Of a stretch of DNA of 64,000 nucleotides, positions 50,712 through 59,203 are shown piece by piece. The position numbers and the translations under genes are program-made. This DNA comes from Chloroflexota bacterium (lineage in GTDB: Bacteria; Chloroflexota; Dehalococcoidia; Bin125): positions 41,946 through 105,945 of the forward strand of contig VXQT01000006.1 of NCBI GenBank assembly GCA_009838915.1, written 5' to 3'. The notes beneath the pieces are model-generated. The model had not been told where the DNA came from, did no database searches, and saw only the letters and a list, made by a program, of their open reading frames with translations. Position 1 is the first letter of the stretch. Every line of letters begins with the position of its first letter.

Positions 50712-51646
50712 TGGTCGTCACCTTCAAGCTGTCGGAGCCGGCGGAAGAGTTCGGTTTGTTCGGGGCTGAGCGGTTCGGGTATGCGCAGCCGGACTTCGGC
50801 GAGGATGTCGCCGCGTCCGTCGCCGCGGAAGCGGGGCATGCCCTGTCCGGCGAGTCGAAAGACGCGGCCGTTCTGGGTGCCCGCGGGGATGCGCAGGGCG
50901 AGTCGACCGCTGCCGCTGAGCGAGCGGACCGCGACCTCGCCGCCTAGCGCAGCCGTGGTGACCGGGACATCGACGGGCACGAGCAGGTTGTCGCCTCGGC
51001 GTTCGAAGACTGGGTCGTCATCGACCTGGACGTTCAGGAAGAGGTCGCCGCTCTGGCCGACGCCCGTCTCCTCGCCTTTGCCGGTGAACTTGATCCGCTG
51101 TCCGTCGCTGACGCCGGGCGGGATCGTCAGTTCGAGTCGTGAGCCGCCGGCGCCGCGCTGCAGCGTGCGGGTCGTGCCGTGGAAGGCCTCGCGCAGGGAG
51201 AAGTTAACGCTGTGCTCGATGTCGCGTCCGCGAGCGGGTCGGGGGGGCGCGCCGGCGCGTTGGCCGCCGAAGAAGCTGCCGAAGATGTCTCCCAGATCAC
51301 CGATGTCGCCCATATCGCCGAACTCGACGCGCACGTTGGGGTCGCCGCCGAAGGAGCGGTTACCGAAGCCTCCCAAGCCGAATCCGCCGCCGTTCTGACG
51401 CTGCATCTCTTCGAGTTGCTCGGCGTGCTCCCACTGGTCGCCCCATCTGTCGTAGGCGGCGCGCCTGGCGGGATCGGAGAGCACGTCGTTGGCGGCGTTG
51501 ACTTGCTTGAAGCGTTCCTCGGCCTGCCTGTCGCCGCCAGTCACGTCGGGGTGATACTGGCGCGCGAGTCGCCGGTAGGCGGAGCTGATGTCGCGTTCGG
51601 AGGCGTCACGGTTGACGCCGAGGACCTGATAGAAATCCTGAGCCAT
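50708..51646 (-). CDS. DnaJ-class co-chaperone (CbpA-like, without zinc fingers)
   Basis: The 312-residue protein has a J-domain (QDFYQVLGVNRDASERDISSAYRRLARQYHPDV, with the HPD triad) and a Gly/Phe-rich linker (NGGGFGLGGFGNRSFGG). The C-terminal substrate-binding domain lacks the CxxCxGxG zinc fingers, so it is CbpA/DnaJ2-like. It stimulates DnaK; dnaK is not in this window. ATG 51646 is preceded by AGGGAG; the ten upstream codons are dispensable. It is first in the dnaJ-hspR-clpC operon. Confidence 0.93.
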   Translation of the reverse strand: MAQDFYQVLGVNRDASERDISSAYRRLARQYHPDVTGGDRQAEERFKQVNAANDVLSDPARRAAYDRWGDQWEHAEQLEEMQRQNGGGFGLGGFGNRSFGGDPNVRVEFGDMGDIGDLGDIFGSFFGGQRAGAPPRPARGRDIEHSVNFSLREAFHGTTRTLQRGAGGSRLELTIPPGVSDGQRIKFTGKGEETGVGQSGDLFLNVQVDDDPVFERRGDNLLVPVDVPVTTAALGGEVAVRSLSGSGRLALRIPAGTQNGRVFRLAGQGMPRFRGDGRGDILAEVRLRIPEPLSPEQTELFRRLRQLEGDDQ

Positions 51647-51706
51647 TCGGCAATCTCCCTGCGTACCACCCATCATACCATTGTTGACTCACGCCGTTGA
51701 TAAATA

Positions 51707-51727
51707 GTTGCCTGTCTAACACTCAAA
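51707..51727. promoter_or_regulatory. HAIR-like operator (candidate HspR site)
   Basis: GTTGCCT, seven spacer bases, then ACTCAAA. It matches the HAIR pattern CTTGAGT-N7-ACTCAAG at six of seven bases in the right half and four of seven in the left, with the spacer length exact. It lies in the divergent gap of dnaJ and hsp20, just upstream of the hsp20 -35 box. Confidence 0.5.
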
Positions 51728-51731
51728 TATA

Positions 51732-51760
51732 TTGACATGCCTAATCTGGCTGCATAACGT
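51732..51760 (+). promoter_or_regulatory. Promoter for hsp20
   Basis: A perfect -35 TTGACA (51732-51737), a 17-base spacer and a weak -10 TAACGT (51755-51760). Transcription would start near 51767, 44 bases before the hsp20 ATG. The HAIR-like site ends four bases upstream of the -35 box. Confidence 0.5.
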
Positions 51761-51810
51761 GGGGCTACAGCCGCCGGATGGAATTGCCGGCGGAAGAAAG
51801 GAAATCAGCA

Positions 51811-52218
51811 ATGACTCACCTCCTGACCCGAGATTCGTCCGTTCCCTTCACCCGGAGCCGGGGTATGAACGCAGGGAGCATGCCGGTCAACGTCTACGAG
51901 ACCGAGACGGGAATCGCCATCGATGCGACGCTGCCCGGCTTCGACAAAGACGACATTGAAGTGACGGTCGATGCGGGACGGTTGCGGATCCGGGCCGAGC
52001 ACAACGTGGAGACGTGCGAGGATTCGGGGCACGACCACGCCGATCGCCGCTACCGCTACCGCGAAGTGTTCCGCCGCACGGCTGAACGCAGCTTCGAGAT
52101 CGGTGACCGCTTCGACGCCGGCGCGATTCAGGCTGAGCTGGACAAGGGCGTGCTGCATCTGGAGCTGCCGCGCTCGGAAGCTGAGCGGGCGCAGAAGATC
52201 GAGATCACCGGCAACTAG
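51811..52218 (+). CDS. Small heat shock protein (Hsp20/alpha-crystallin)
   Basis: The 135-residue protein has the alpha-crystallin domain: NVYETETGIAIDATLPGFDKDDIEVTV, then RYRYREVFRRTAERSFEI, and the conserved DKGVLHLELPR. It forms oligomers that hold unfolded proteins. ATG 51811 follows GAAAGGAAA; ORFs starting earlier lack such a site. Divergent from dnaJ-hspR-clpC and likely under the same HspR control. A palindromic element and a hairpin follow. Confidence 0.95.
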   Translation: MTHLLTRDSSVPFTRSRGMNAGSMPVNVYETETGIAIDATLPGFDKDDIEVTVDAGRLRIRAEHNVETCEDSGHDHADRRYRYREVFRRTAERSFEIGDRFDAGAIQAELDKGVLHLELPRSEAERAQKIEITGN

Positions 52219-52229
52219 GCGACCGAGCA

Positions 52230-52278
52230 GCCCCCCTCTGTCACTCCGTGACATCTCCCCCCGCGGAGCGGGGGGAGA
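52230..52278 (-). repeat. Dispersed palindromic element, copy 8
   Basis: Reverse orientation with inner hairpin TGTCACTCCGTGACA and outer stem CTCCCCCCGC GGA GCGGGGGGAG. It starts 12 bases after the hsp20 stop. A partial second copy of the outer stem (CTCCTCCTTCGAACTGGGGG) follows at 52297-52318. Confidence 0.85.
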
Positions 52279-52332
52279 GAACAAGGACAGGGGAATCTCC
52301 TCCTTCGAACTGGGGGAGAGAAGCACGGCAGG

Positions 52333-52367
52333 CGGCTCCACCACTGCGGTGGAGCCGTCGTGGTTTA
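52333..52367 (+). terminator. Candidate intrinsic terminator after hsp20
   Basis: CGGCTCCACC (52333-52342) pairs perfectly with GGTGGAGCCG (52348-52357) around a five-base loop, followed by a short TTT. The stem is strong but the T-run is short; it probably ends the hsp20 transcript. Confidence 0.5.
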
Positions 52368-52377
52368 ACCTGCTCTC

Positions 52378-52941
52378 ATGGTGCAACGGATGCTGGCCCT
52401 GGTGCCTGATGAGCAGGCTCGCGCACAGATCGACCTGGTGCGGGCGCTGTACGACCGCGAACAGGTTGATGCGACGCCCCCGCACATCCCGCTGACAGAG
52501 GAATTCGACGATCACTACGGCCTGGGCGACCTGGAGCAGATGCTGGAGGTGATCCTAGGTCTGTTCCATCCGTTCATGCTGGAGCTGGGCGCGCCGCAAT
52601 CGTGGTACGACGACGGCGAACATCTGCTGCAGATGGTGGCCGAACAGGGCGCAGAGGACGCACAACGGATTTCGTCGATCGTCTATCGCGATCTGTATCC
52701 GGAACAGGCGCCGGACGCGCTGATCCGGTCCCGTTCACCGCTGGAGCGGACCGCTTTGACGGTGGGCCGCTTTCGGCGAGAGGCAGAAGCGGTCAGCGCG
52801 GCGGAAGCGCTGGCGGCGCAGCGTTACTTTCTTGTGGTAACCCACGTGGGCGTCTTTGACGCCGTGGAACAGTCGGAGGGAGCGGCGGCCTGGTCCTTAC
52901 GGCGTTCACTGCCGCTCGGTTCGATGATGGCCGACTTCTAA
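52378..52941 (+). CDS. 2'-5' RNA ligase/2H phosphoesterase-like protein, tentative
   Basis: 187 residues. The N-terminal half has the first HxT-like motif of the 2H phosphoesterases (PPHIPLT, residues ~34-40) after a helix typical of the family. A second motif is only weakly suggested (VVTHVGVF near the end). Because one half-site is weak, enzymatic activity is uncertain. The middle region is acidic with GLFHPFMLELG. It lies between the hsp20 terminator and the cytidylate-kinase-like gene. Confidence 0.5.
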   Translation: MVQRMLALVPDEQARAQIDLVRALYDREQVDATPPHIPLTEEFDDHYGLGDLEQMLEVILGLFHPFMLELGAPQSWYDDGEHLLQMVAEQGAEDAQRISSIVYRDLYPEQAPDALIRSRSPLERTALTVGRFRREAEAVSAAEALAAQRYFLVVTHVGVFDAVEQSEGAAAWSLRRSLPLGSMMADF

Positions 52942-53021
52942 CGTTCCAGCCGGATGCTCTCAGTCCGAGTCCGCGTTGGAGTACTCTGAGCGTGTCTCCA
53001 GGTCAGCCGCGGAGGTGCGCG

Positions 53022-53723
53022 ATGGCAGTCGTGACAGTTTCGAGCCAGTACGGCGCGGGCGCGCGCGATGTCTCGCGCCGTTTGAGCCGCACGCTGGGGC
53101 TGGAGTACATCGATCAAACGGTGCTAGTGGACGCGTCGCGGCAACTGGGCCGCACCGTGTCGGAGGTGGCGGAGAAAGACGAACGGACGGATTCGCTGCG
53201 GGCCCGACTGGGGCATTTCCTGCAGCGGGCGCTGGAGCGCTCGGCGGCCGGCGGTGCGATCGATCCCATGCTGGGCTCAGGCAACCTGGAGCTAATGCTG
53301 TCGCAGAGCTACCAGGAGTTGTCGGACTCGGGCTCGGGCGTAGTGGACGACCGCGCGATCCTGGCGACGACCTCACAGATCATCGAGTCCATCGCCCAGC
53401 GCGGCAATGTGGTGATCATTGGTCGGGGCAGCCAGATGATCCTCAAGGACATGCCTGACGCGACGCATGTGCAGTTGGTAGCGGATCCGGCGGTGGCGCT
53501 GGCCCGCGTGCAGGAGTGGGAAGGGGTGGACGAAGCGACGGCGGCGCGCAGCATCGAGGAGTTCAACAAGGGACGGGCGGCGTTTCACGAGAAGTTCTGG
53601 AAGGTGGACGTCTGGTCACCGTTGCTTTACGACTTGGTGATCAATACGACGCAACTGTCCTATGTGCAGGCGGCGGAACTGGTGGCAGCGGTGATGGAGA
53701 AGAAGGCGGGAGCGGCGGTCTAG
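53022..53723 (+). CDS. Cytidylate kinase-like protein
   Basis: The 233-residue protein has a P-loop-like start VVTVSSQYGAGARDVSRRLSR (relaxed Walker A) and LGLEYIDQTVLVDASRQ. Further on it has VVIIGRGSQMILKDMPDATHVQLVA, the region of the NMP-binding/LID domain in the cytidylate-kinase-like family. This subgroup lacks typical CMP-kinase residues and is often of unknown substrate. ATG 53022 is preceded by GGAGG. Convergent with the small gene at 53747. Confidence 0.85.
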   Translation: MAVVTVSSQYGAGARDVSRRLSRTLGLEYIDQTVLVDASRQLGRTVSEVAEKDERTDSLRARLGHFLQRALERSAAGGAIDPMLGSGNLELMLSQSYQELSDSGSGVVDDRAILATTSQIIESIAQRGNVVIIGRGSQMILKDMPDATHVQLVADPAVALARVQEWEGVDEATAARSIEEFNKGRAAFHEKFWKVDVWSPLLYDLVINTTQLSYVQAAELVAAVMEKKAGAAV

Positions 53724-53746
53724 CGCGCCGCGGAGTACCGGACCAG

Positions 53747-54022
53747 TCAGGCGACGAGGTCGCGGAGGACATCCTCGGCGGCGATCAGGCGTGGGGCCAT
53801 GCCGAACTGACCGTGGATCTGGAGGCCTTCGGCGTCCGGGCGCTCGCGCGGCCCGATGGCCTCGTGGTAGCTGGCCATGACCGGATGATCGTCGCCGACG
53901 GCGTCGTTCAGGAGTTCCTCCGCGGCGTCGCGCCAGCGCATGAAGTCGTCGGTGGTGGGGCCGATCGAGCGGATATAGCGCGAGCGCTCGAGCAAGGTCT
54001 CGATCTGTTGGTTGAGGTCCAT
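53747..54022 (-). CDS. Small unrecognised protein
   Basis: 91 residues, acidic and mostly helical (MDLNQQIETLLERSRYIRS start, with DDFMRWRDAAEELLNDAV). No signal peptide, membrane segment or Cys. The gene lies 24 bp behind a RimI-type GNAT on the same strand, so the pair may be cotranscribed. I know no family. No clear ribosome site precedes ATG 54022, so confidence in translation is moderate. Confidence 0.55.
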   Translation of the reverse strand: MDLNQQIETLLERSRYIRSIGPTTDDFMRWRDAAEELLNDAVGDDHPVMASYHEAIGPRERPDAEGLQIHGQFGMAPRLIAAEDVLRDLVA

Positions 54023-54046
54023 GCGGGAGAGTGTATCGCAGGACGG

Positions 54047-54616
54047 CTAGCGCAACGGCCAATGTTCGGCATGGCGGCCGGCGCGATCGTTCCAGTCGAA
54101 GCTGAGGCCGTCCGGCCAGCGCCCGGCGACGGTCGGGGTGGCAGCGGCTTCAAGCGTTGCCGGCGTGGGCGCGCTCATCAGGACGCCGTCCTCCCGAGGA
54201 TTGGCGTAGAAGTTGCGGCGCACGGCGTCCTCCGTGAAGCCTCGGCTCTGGTACAGGTTGCGGGCAGGCCTGTTGGAGATGCGGACTTCGAGCTGGATCT
54301 CGTCGCAGTCGAGGCGCTGAGCGAGTCGGAAGACGCAATTGAGCAGGATGGCTCCGAGTCCCTGGCCCTGTGCGTCGGGATCGACGGCGAAGGTGCAGAG
54401 TTGGAGTTGATCGACCACGTGCCAGGTTCCGAAGTAACCCAGGAGGTGGTCCTGTTCGTCGCTGAGGACATAGAAGATGCTGATCGGCGAGTCGGTCAGT
54501 TCGCCGACAAAGTAGCGGCGGCTCCAGCCCGATTCGCCGAAGGCGCGCCGGTCAAGGTCGGAGACGGCGTCGACGTCATCCAGGGTCATCGGCCGGAGTT
54601 GGAGCGAGTGGGACAT
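54047..54616 (-). CDS. GNAT acetyltransferase (RimI-like)
   Basis: A 189-residue GNAT domain: LQLRPMTLDDVDAVSDLDRRAFGESGWSRRYF, the acetyl-CoA motif VDPDAQGQGLGAILL (QGQGLG loop) and the RNLYQSRGFTEDA end typical of RimI. The C-terminal ~40 residues are an extra tail with LSFDWNDRAGRHAEHW. RimI acetylates the N terminus of ribosomal protein S18 in other bacteria; this one may share that role, but the tail is not usual. Divergent from the ABC exporter. Confidence 0.85.
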   Translation of the reverse strand: MSHSLQLRPMTLDDVDAVSDLDRRAFGESGWSRRYFVGELTDSPISIFYVLSDEQDHLLGYFGTWHVVDQLQLCTFAVDPDAQGQGLGAILLNCVFRLAQRLDCDEIQLEVRISNRPARNLYQSRGFTEDAVRRNFYANPREDGVLMSAPTPATLEAAATPTVAGRWPDGLSFDWNDRAGRHAEHWPLR

Positions 54617-54702
54617 GGGACTGCGCCGGCGTTGAAGGGTCCTGGAATACGTCCGAATGAACCGGATCGGGCTCAACGGGTGTCGCGTATGCGGCGCACC
54701 AC

Positions 54703-54708
54703 TATACT
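54703..54708 (+). promoter_or_regulatory. Candidate -10 box for the ABC exporter operon
   Basis: TATACT lies in the 171-bp divergent gap between the RimI-type gene and the ABC exporter; no clear -35 box is seen at 16-18 bases. The leader would be ~73 bases. Confidence 0.3.
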
Positions 54709-54787
54709 GCGGATGAACTATGGATGAGTCTGAGCGGCGTACCGACGCCGTGGTGGCGCCTGACAGCCGCCCGCTCGGGAGCCGAAA

Positions 54788-56662
54788 TTGACCGCACTGA
54801 CTGCCGATGTCCAACCTCGTCGGGGCCTCCGGGTTCCGGTCTCGATCGTGGTCATCGGTCGCGTGCTGCGCTTTGCGCTGCCCTACTGGAAGGGATTGTC
54901 GGTCACTGCGATCGCGATCCTGGCGACGGCGGCGTTCGCCATCGCGACGCCGTGGCTGCTGCGCTGGGCGATCGACACCGCCATATCGACGGAGATCATT
55001 GACGGCGACACGGTGATCGCGATCACCGGCTGGCTCGTTGCAGTGGCCGGCCTGGCGCTGGTCGGCGCGGCGGTGCTGCGCGGGACCTCAATGTTTGTCC
55101 AGCGTTACCTCGCCGAGTGGGTCGGGCAGACGGTCGCCTACGACCTGCGCAATGCGATCTACCAGCGGCTGCAGACGCTCTCGTTCCGCTACCACGACGG
55201 CGCTGAGACGGGCCAGATCATGGTTCGCGCGACGCAGGATGTCGAAGTGGTGCGGATGTTCATCAACTTTGGCGGCGTGCAGCTCTCGTTCACGGTGGTG
55301 ATGGGGGTCGGCACTCTGGTGATCATGCTGTTGATCAACTGGCCGCTGGCCTTGATGGTCTGGGGCATCATGATCCTGATCGCCGCGCGGTCGGCGTTTG
55401 TGGCCCGGCGGCTGCGGCCGATCTGGAACGATGTGCAGGAGTCGCAGGCGCAACTGGGCACCGTGCTGCAGGAAGCGCTTTCGGGGATTCGCGTGGTCAA
55501 GGCGTTCGGCCGTGCGGAGTTCGAGGGGCAGAAGTTCGGCAAGGCGGCGGGATGGCTGCAGCAGCGCTCGTACGACGCTTCGATGGTGCAGGCGGTGAAC
55601 ATGCCGCTGATGACCATGCTCGGTGCGGCCGCGATCGTGCTCACGATCTGGTACGGCGGGCGCGAGGTGGTCAACGGCAACTTCACGGTCGGTGAGCTGA
55701 CCATGTTCCTGATGTTCCTGACCATCCTGCAGATGCCGATCCGCGGCCTCGGCTGGATGGTGATGATGGTGCCTCGCGCGGCGACGGCCGGAGTGCGCAT
55801 CTTCGAGATTCTCGACCAGGAGTCGGAAGTGCGGGACAATCCGGATGCGGTAGCGCCGTCTGAACCGCAGGGGCACATCAAGTTCAATCACGTGAGCTTC
55901 TCCTACGATCCCCGTTCCCCGGTGCTGCGCGACATCGAGCTTGAAGCGAAGCCGGGCGAGTTGATTGCATTGCTGGGCCTGACCGGCAGCGGCAAGTCGA
56001 CCGTGGTCAACCTGATCCCGCGCTTTTACGACGTGAGCGCCGGCAGCGTGCGGTTCGACGAACAGGATGTCCGCGACTGGCCGCTGGAGGACCTGCGGAG
56101 GCAGGTGGCGATCGTGCAGCAAGAGGTATTCCTGTTCGCGGCGACGCTGAAGGAGAACATCGCCTACGGTCGTCCCGACGCGACGGATGAGGAGATCGAG
56201 GCGGCGGCGAAGCTGGCGCGAATTCACCATTTCATCAATCGCCTGCCGGAGCAGTACGACACCTGGGTGGGCGAGCGCGGCGCGAATTTCTCCGGCGGAC
56301 AGAAGCAGCGGATCGCGATCGCGCGGGCCCTGCTGATGGATCCAAGAGTGTTGATCTTCGACGACTCGACTTCGTCGGTGGACGCGGCGACCGAGTTTGA
56401 GATTCAACAGGCGATGGCGGCGCTGATGCGCGGTCGGACGACGTTTGTGATCGCGCATCGCCTTCGCTCGCTGCGCGATGCCGACCAGATCCTGGTGTTG
56501 GACCAGGGAGAGATCGTCCAGCGCGGCAAGCACGACGAGCTGCTGGCGCAGGGCGGACTGTACCGCGAAATCTACGAGTTGGAGCTGCGCGACCAGGAGT
56601 CGGCCAAAGCCGAGGCGGGCGAGCCGGTGGAAGCGGTCGCGGCAGCGGGCGGGAGCGGCTAG
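54788..56662 (+). CDS. ABC exporter half-transporter A (degenerate catalytic site)
   Basis: 624 residues: six membrane helices, then an ATPase with Walker A GLTGSGKST, signature FSGGQKQRIAIARA and Walker B VLIFDDSTSSVD. The catalytic Glu after Walker B is Asp here (DD instead of DE). Its partner gene keeps the Glu, so the two form an asymmetric heterodimer like TM287/288 or BmrCD. Start TTG 54788 is assigned; it follows GGGAG. The last ~40 residues are Ala/Glu-rich. Confidence 0.92.
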   Translation: MTALTADVQPRRGLRVPVSIVVIGRVLRFALPYWKGLSVTAIAILATAAFAIATPWLLRWAIDTAISTEIIDGDTVIAITGWLVAVAGLALVGAAVLRGTSMFVQRYLAEWVGQTVAYDLRNAIYQRLQTLSFRYHDGAETGQIMVRATQDVEVVRMFINFGGVQLSFTVVMGVGTLVIMLLINWPLALMVWGIMILIAARSAFVARRLRPIWNDVQESQAQLGTVLQEALSGIRVVKAFGRAEFEGQKFGKAAGWLQQRSYDASMVQAVNMPLMTMLGAAAIVLTIWYGGREVVNGNFTVGELTMFLMFLTILQMPIRGLGWMVMMVPRAATAGVRIFEILDQESEVRDNPDAVAPSEPQGHIKFNHVSFSYDPRSPVLRDIELEAKPGELIALLGLTGSGKSTVVNLIPRFYDVSAGSVRFDEQDVRDWPLEDLRRQVAIVQQEVFLFAATLKENIAYGRPDATDEEIEAAAKLARIHHFINRLPEQYDTWVGERGANFSGGQKQRIAIARALLMDPRVLIFDDSTSSVDAATEFEIQQAMAALMRGRTTFVIAHRLRSLRDADQILVLDQGEIVQRGKHDELLAQGGLYREIYELELRDQESAKAEAGEPVEAVAAAGGSG

Positions 56663-58675
56663 ATGGGCATGATGGGCGGCGGCATGGCCGGCGGTTGGAG
56701 TTCCAACCTGGGCGGCGGCGGCAGCGGTCCGCGCAGCGCCTGGGCGAGTTCCGCCTCGATGGCCGACGGCTGGGACAAGGAGTACGGCGCCCTCTACAAC
56801 CCGCAGCTCGTGCGCCGCTTCGGGCGCTACATCGGCCCGCACAAGAAGCGCCTGGGCGCGGCAATCGTGGCCAACGCGTTCTTTGCAGTTGCGTTCAACA
56901 TCCAGGTGCTGGTCGTTTACCAGGCGTTGCAGGGCGCGCTGGAGAACGGGATTCTCTCTGAGTTGGATCGGATCGCGATCGCCTTCGGTGTAATCGTGCT
57001 GGTCTCGTGGGCGGCCGAATTCCTGCGTCAATGGCTGATGGCCAATGTGGGACATCCAATCCTGAGACGGATGCGGCAGGAGGTGTTCGATCACTTGATG
57101 CGCTTGGAGCACCGCTTCTATGACCGCGGCGAGGTCGGCGCGATCATGTCACGGGTGACGTCGGACGTGCAGGTGCTGCAGGAAATGCTGACCTCGGGCG
57201 TGCTGACGGTGATCGGCGACATCTTCGGGCTGGCGATCATCATGGCGGTGATGCTGTTCATTGACTGGCAGCTGGCGCTCGTCTCATTCGCGGTGCTGCC
57301 GATCCTGATCCTCTCAATGGCCTGGTGGAGCAAGCGGGCCCGGATGGCATTCCTTGAGACGCGGGTCGCGATTGCGGCAGTCAACTCGACGCTGAACGAG
57401 GACCTCAACGGGGTCCGCGTCGTGCAGAGCCTGAACCGCGAATCGGAGAACGCCAAGCGCTTCGACCGGATCAACAACTGGAACCTGCGCGCAACGCGAC
57501 GCGCGGGTCTACTCTCGGCGGCAATTATGCCGCTGGTCGAAATCCTGATCGCGTTGGCGACGGCGCTGATCATCGTGGTCGCGGCGGTGCGGTTGAGCGG
57601 CGGGAACCTGGACGAGGCAGCCGGCGTCGCGGCGATCATCGCATTCGCCATCGGCATCCAGCGCTTCTTCGACCCGGTCCGCGACCTGGTCTTGCAGTAC
57701 ACGATGTTCCAGCGCGCCATGGCCGGCGCGGAGCGCGTGTTCGAGGTGCTGGACACGGACCCCGAGATCGAGGACGCCGAAGACGCGCGGGAGCTGCCCG
57801 ACATCGCCGGGCACGTACACTTCGACAATGTCTCGCTGGAGTACGTCGAGGGTGTGCGGGTGCTGTTCGATCTCGATCTGGAGGTGCAGCCGGGTGAGAC
57901 GGTCGCGCTGGTCGGCGAGACCGGCGCAGGCAAAACCTCGATCACGTCGCTGATCACGCGCAACTACGAGGTCACCGAAGGCGCGGTGCGGATTGACGGG
58001 CACGACGTGCGCGAGGTCACGCGGGCGTCGCTGGTGCAGCGCGTGGGCGTGGTCCTGCAAGACCCGTTCCTATTCTCGGGCACGGTGCTGGACAACATCA
58101 TGTACGGCAATCTTGGCGCGACGCGCGAGCAGGCGATCGAGGCGGCAAGGGTGGTCGGCGCGGACGAGTGGATCGAGCGTCTGCCGCAGAGTTATGACAC
58201 ACCATTGGCGGAGCGGGCGCAAAACCTCTCCATCGGCCAGCGGCAGCTCGTGGCGTTCGCGCGGGCGATCCTCAGCGATCCGCGCATCCTGATTCTCGAT
58301 GAGGCGACGGCGAACGTGGACTCTCAGACGGAGGCGCTGATCCAGCAGGCGATCGCGCGGGTGCTGCGCGGCCGGACGGCGTTCGTGATCGCGCACCGGC
58401 TCTCGACGATTCGCTCGGTCGACCGGATCATCGTGTTGGAGTACGGGCGGATCATGGAACAGGGCTCGCACGAGGAGCTGCTCCAGGTCGACGGCTACTA
58501 CGCCAAGCTCTACCGGATGATGTACGCGGCGCAGGAGTCGGTGGAGTTCGACGAGGACGCGGCCTTGGCCGTGCTCGACCGAATGCGCGAGCGGACCAGC
58601 GCGAACGGCCGCAACGGCACGAACGGCACCGGACCGCGGGCGGAAGAGACCGAGCCGGCGCTGGCAACTGGTTGA
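56663..58675 (+). CDS. ABC exporter half-transporter B (catalytically complete)
   Basis: 670 residues starting right after the TAG of gene A (TAGATG). A Met/Gly/Ser-rich leader (MGMMGGGMAGGWSS) precedes the first membrane helix near residue 60. The ATPase has Walker A GETGAGKTS, signature LSIGQRQLVAFARA (LSIGQ rather than LSGGQ) and Walker B ILILDEATANVD with the catalytic Glu. The C-terminal tail has Asn/Gly repeats (NGRNGTNGTG). With gene A it makes one heterodimeric exporter of lipid, peptide or drug. Confidence 0.93.
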   Translation: MGMMGGGMAGGWSSNLGGGGSGPRSAWASSASMADGWDKEYGALYNPQLVRRFGRYIGPHKKRLGAAIVANAFFAVAFNIQVLVVYQALQGALENGILSELDRIAIAFGVIVLVSWAAEFLRQWLMANVGHPILRRMRQEVFDHLMRLEHRFYDRGEVGAIMSRVTSDVQVLQEMLTSGVLTVIGDIFGLAIIMAVMLFIDWQLALVSFAVLPILILSMAWWSKRARMAFLETRVAIAAVNSTLNEDLNGVRVVQSLNRESENAKRFDRINNWNLRATRRAGLLSAAIMPLVEILIALATALIIVVAAVRLSGGNLDEAAGVAAIIAFAIGIQRFFDPVRDLVLQYTMFQRAMAGAERVFEVLDTDPEIEDAEDARELPDIAGHVHFDNVSLEYVEGVRVLFDLDLEVQPGETVALVGETGAGKTSITSLITRNYEVTEGAVRIDGHDVREVTRASLVQRVGVVLQDPFLFSGTVLDNIMYGNLGATREQAIEAARVVGADEWIERLPQSYDTPLAERAQNLSIGQRQLVAFARAILSDPRILILDEATANVDSQTEALIQQAIARVLRGRTAFVIAHRLSTIRSVDRIIVLEYGRIMEQGSHEELLQVDGYYAKLYRMMYAAQESVEFDEDAALAVLDRMRERTSANGRNGTNGTGPRAEETEPALATG

Positions 58676-58801
58676 TGTAGCCGAGGTCTCGATGTGATCT
58701 CTCAAGGTGATGTCTCCTAGCCTTAGCCAGCACCCTCGCCAAGTAACCTGCAACAGACCCCAACGCATCTCAGTGGGGACCATTACTGGAGAAGAGGCAT
58801 C

Positions 58802-59203
58802 GTGAGCAGCGCGACTTCCTCGTCAGGCCGGAGAAGACGCAGCCTCAGGCTATCCATCCTGGCGCTTCGATACCTGTTGGGACTTGAAGGTCTCTTGATC
58901 GTTACGATTCCTGTCGGTGCGCTTATCAGCTTGGCCCTTGTTGTTTCTGATGCGATTAGCAATCCCATCAGCGGGCATGATGCCGTAGTGTCATTCATCC
59001 CCATAGCCTTGGGATATGGGTTTGTTTCACTGGTAGCTGGCGTCATCATTATGGAGTTCCAGAGCGCTAAGCCTGGTAGGCAATGGACATTGGATTTGCA
59101 TTCACAAGAGGACAGACCATTTGTCTATCTCGCGATCGCCGGATTGACGATTGCCCTGCTGAGTTCGATCTATCTGGCAGAACTCTTGGGTGCCTTTGGC
59201 TAA
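58802..59203 (+). CDS. Small multi-pass membrane protein, unrecognised
   Basis: 133 residues with a basic start (SSSGRRRRSLRLS) and about three membrane helices (near 25-48, 65-85 and 107-128). GTG 58802 is preceded by GGAGAAGAGG, a convincing ribosome site. The base composition is lower in GC than the flanking genes. I know no family. It is the first gene of the low-GC patch that runs to 60.9 kb; the 126-bp gap before it holds nothing I recognise. Confidence 0.55.
   Translation: MSSATSSSGRRRRSLRLSILALRYLLGLEGLLIVTIPVGALISLALVVSDAISNPISGHDAVVSFIPIALGYGFVSLVAGVIIMEFQSAKPGRQWTLDLHSQEDRPFVYLAIAGLTIALLSSIYLAELLGAFG

Noticed and set aside
55088..57112. A 674-residue open frame on the minus strand opposite the ABC exporter
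   Set aside because: It is a mirror of the exporter's codon bias (His/Arg/Gln-rich), with no motif, and overlaps two clear ABC genes.
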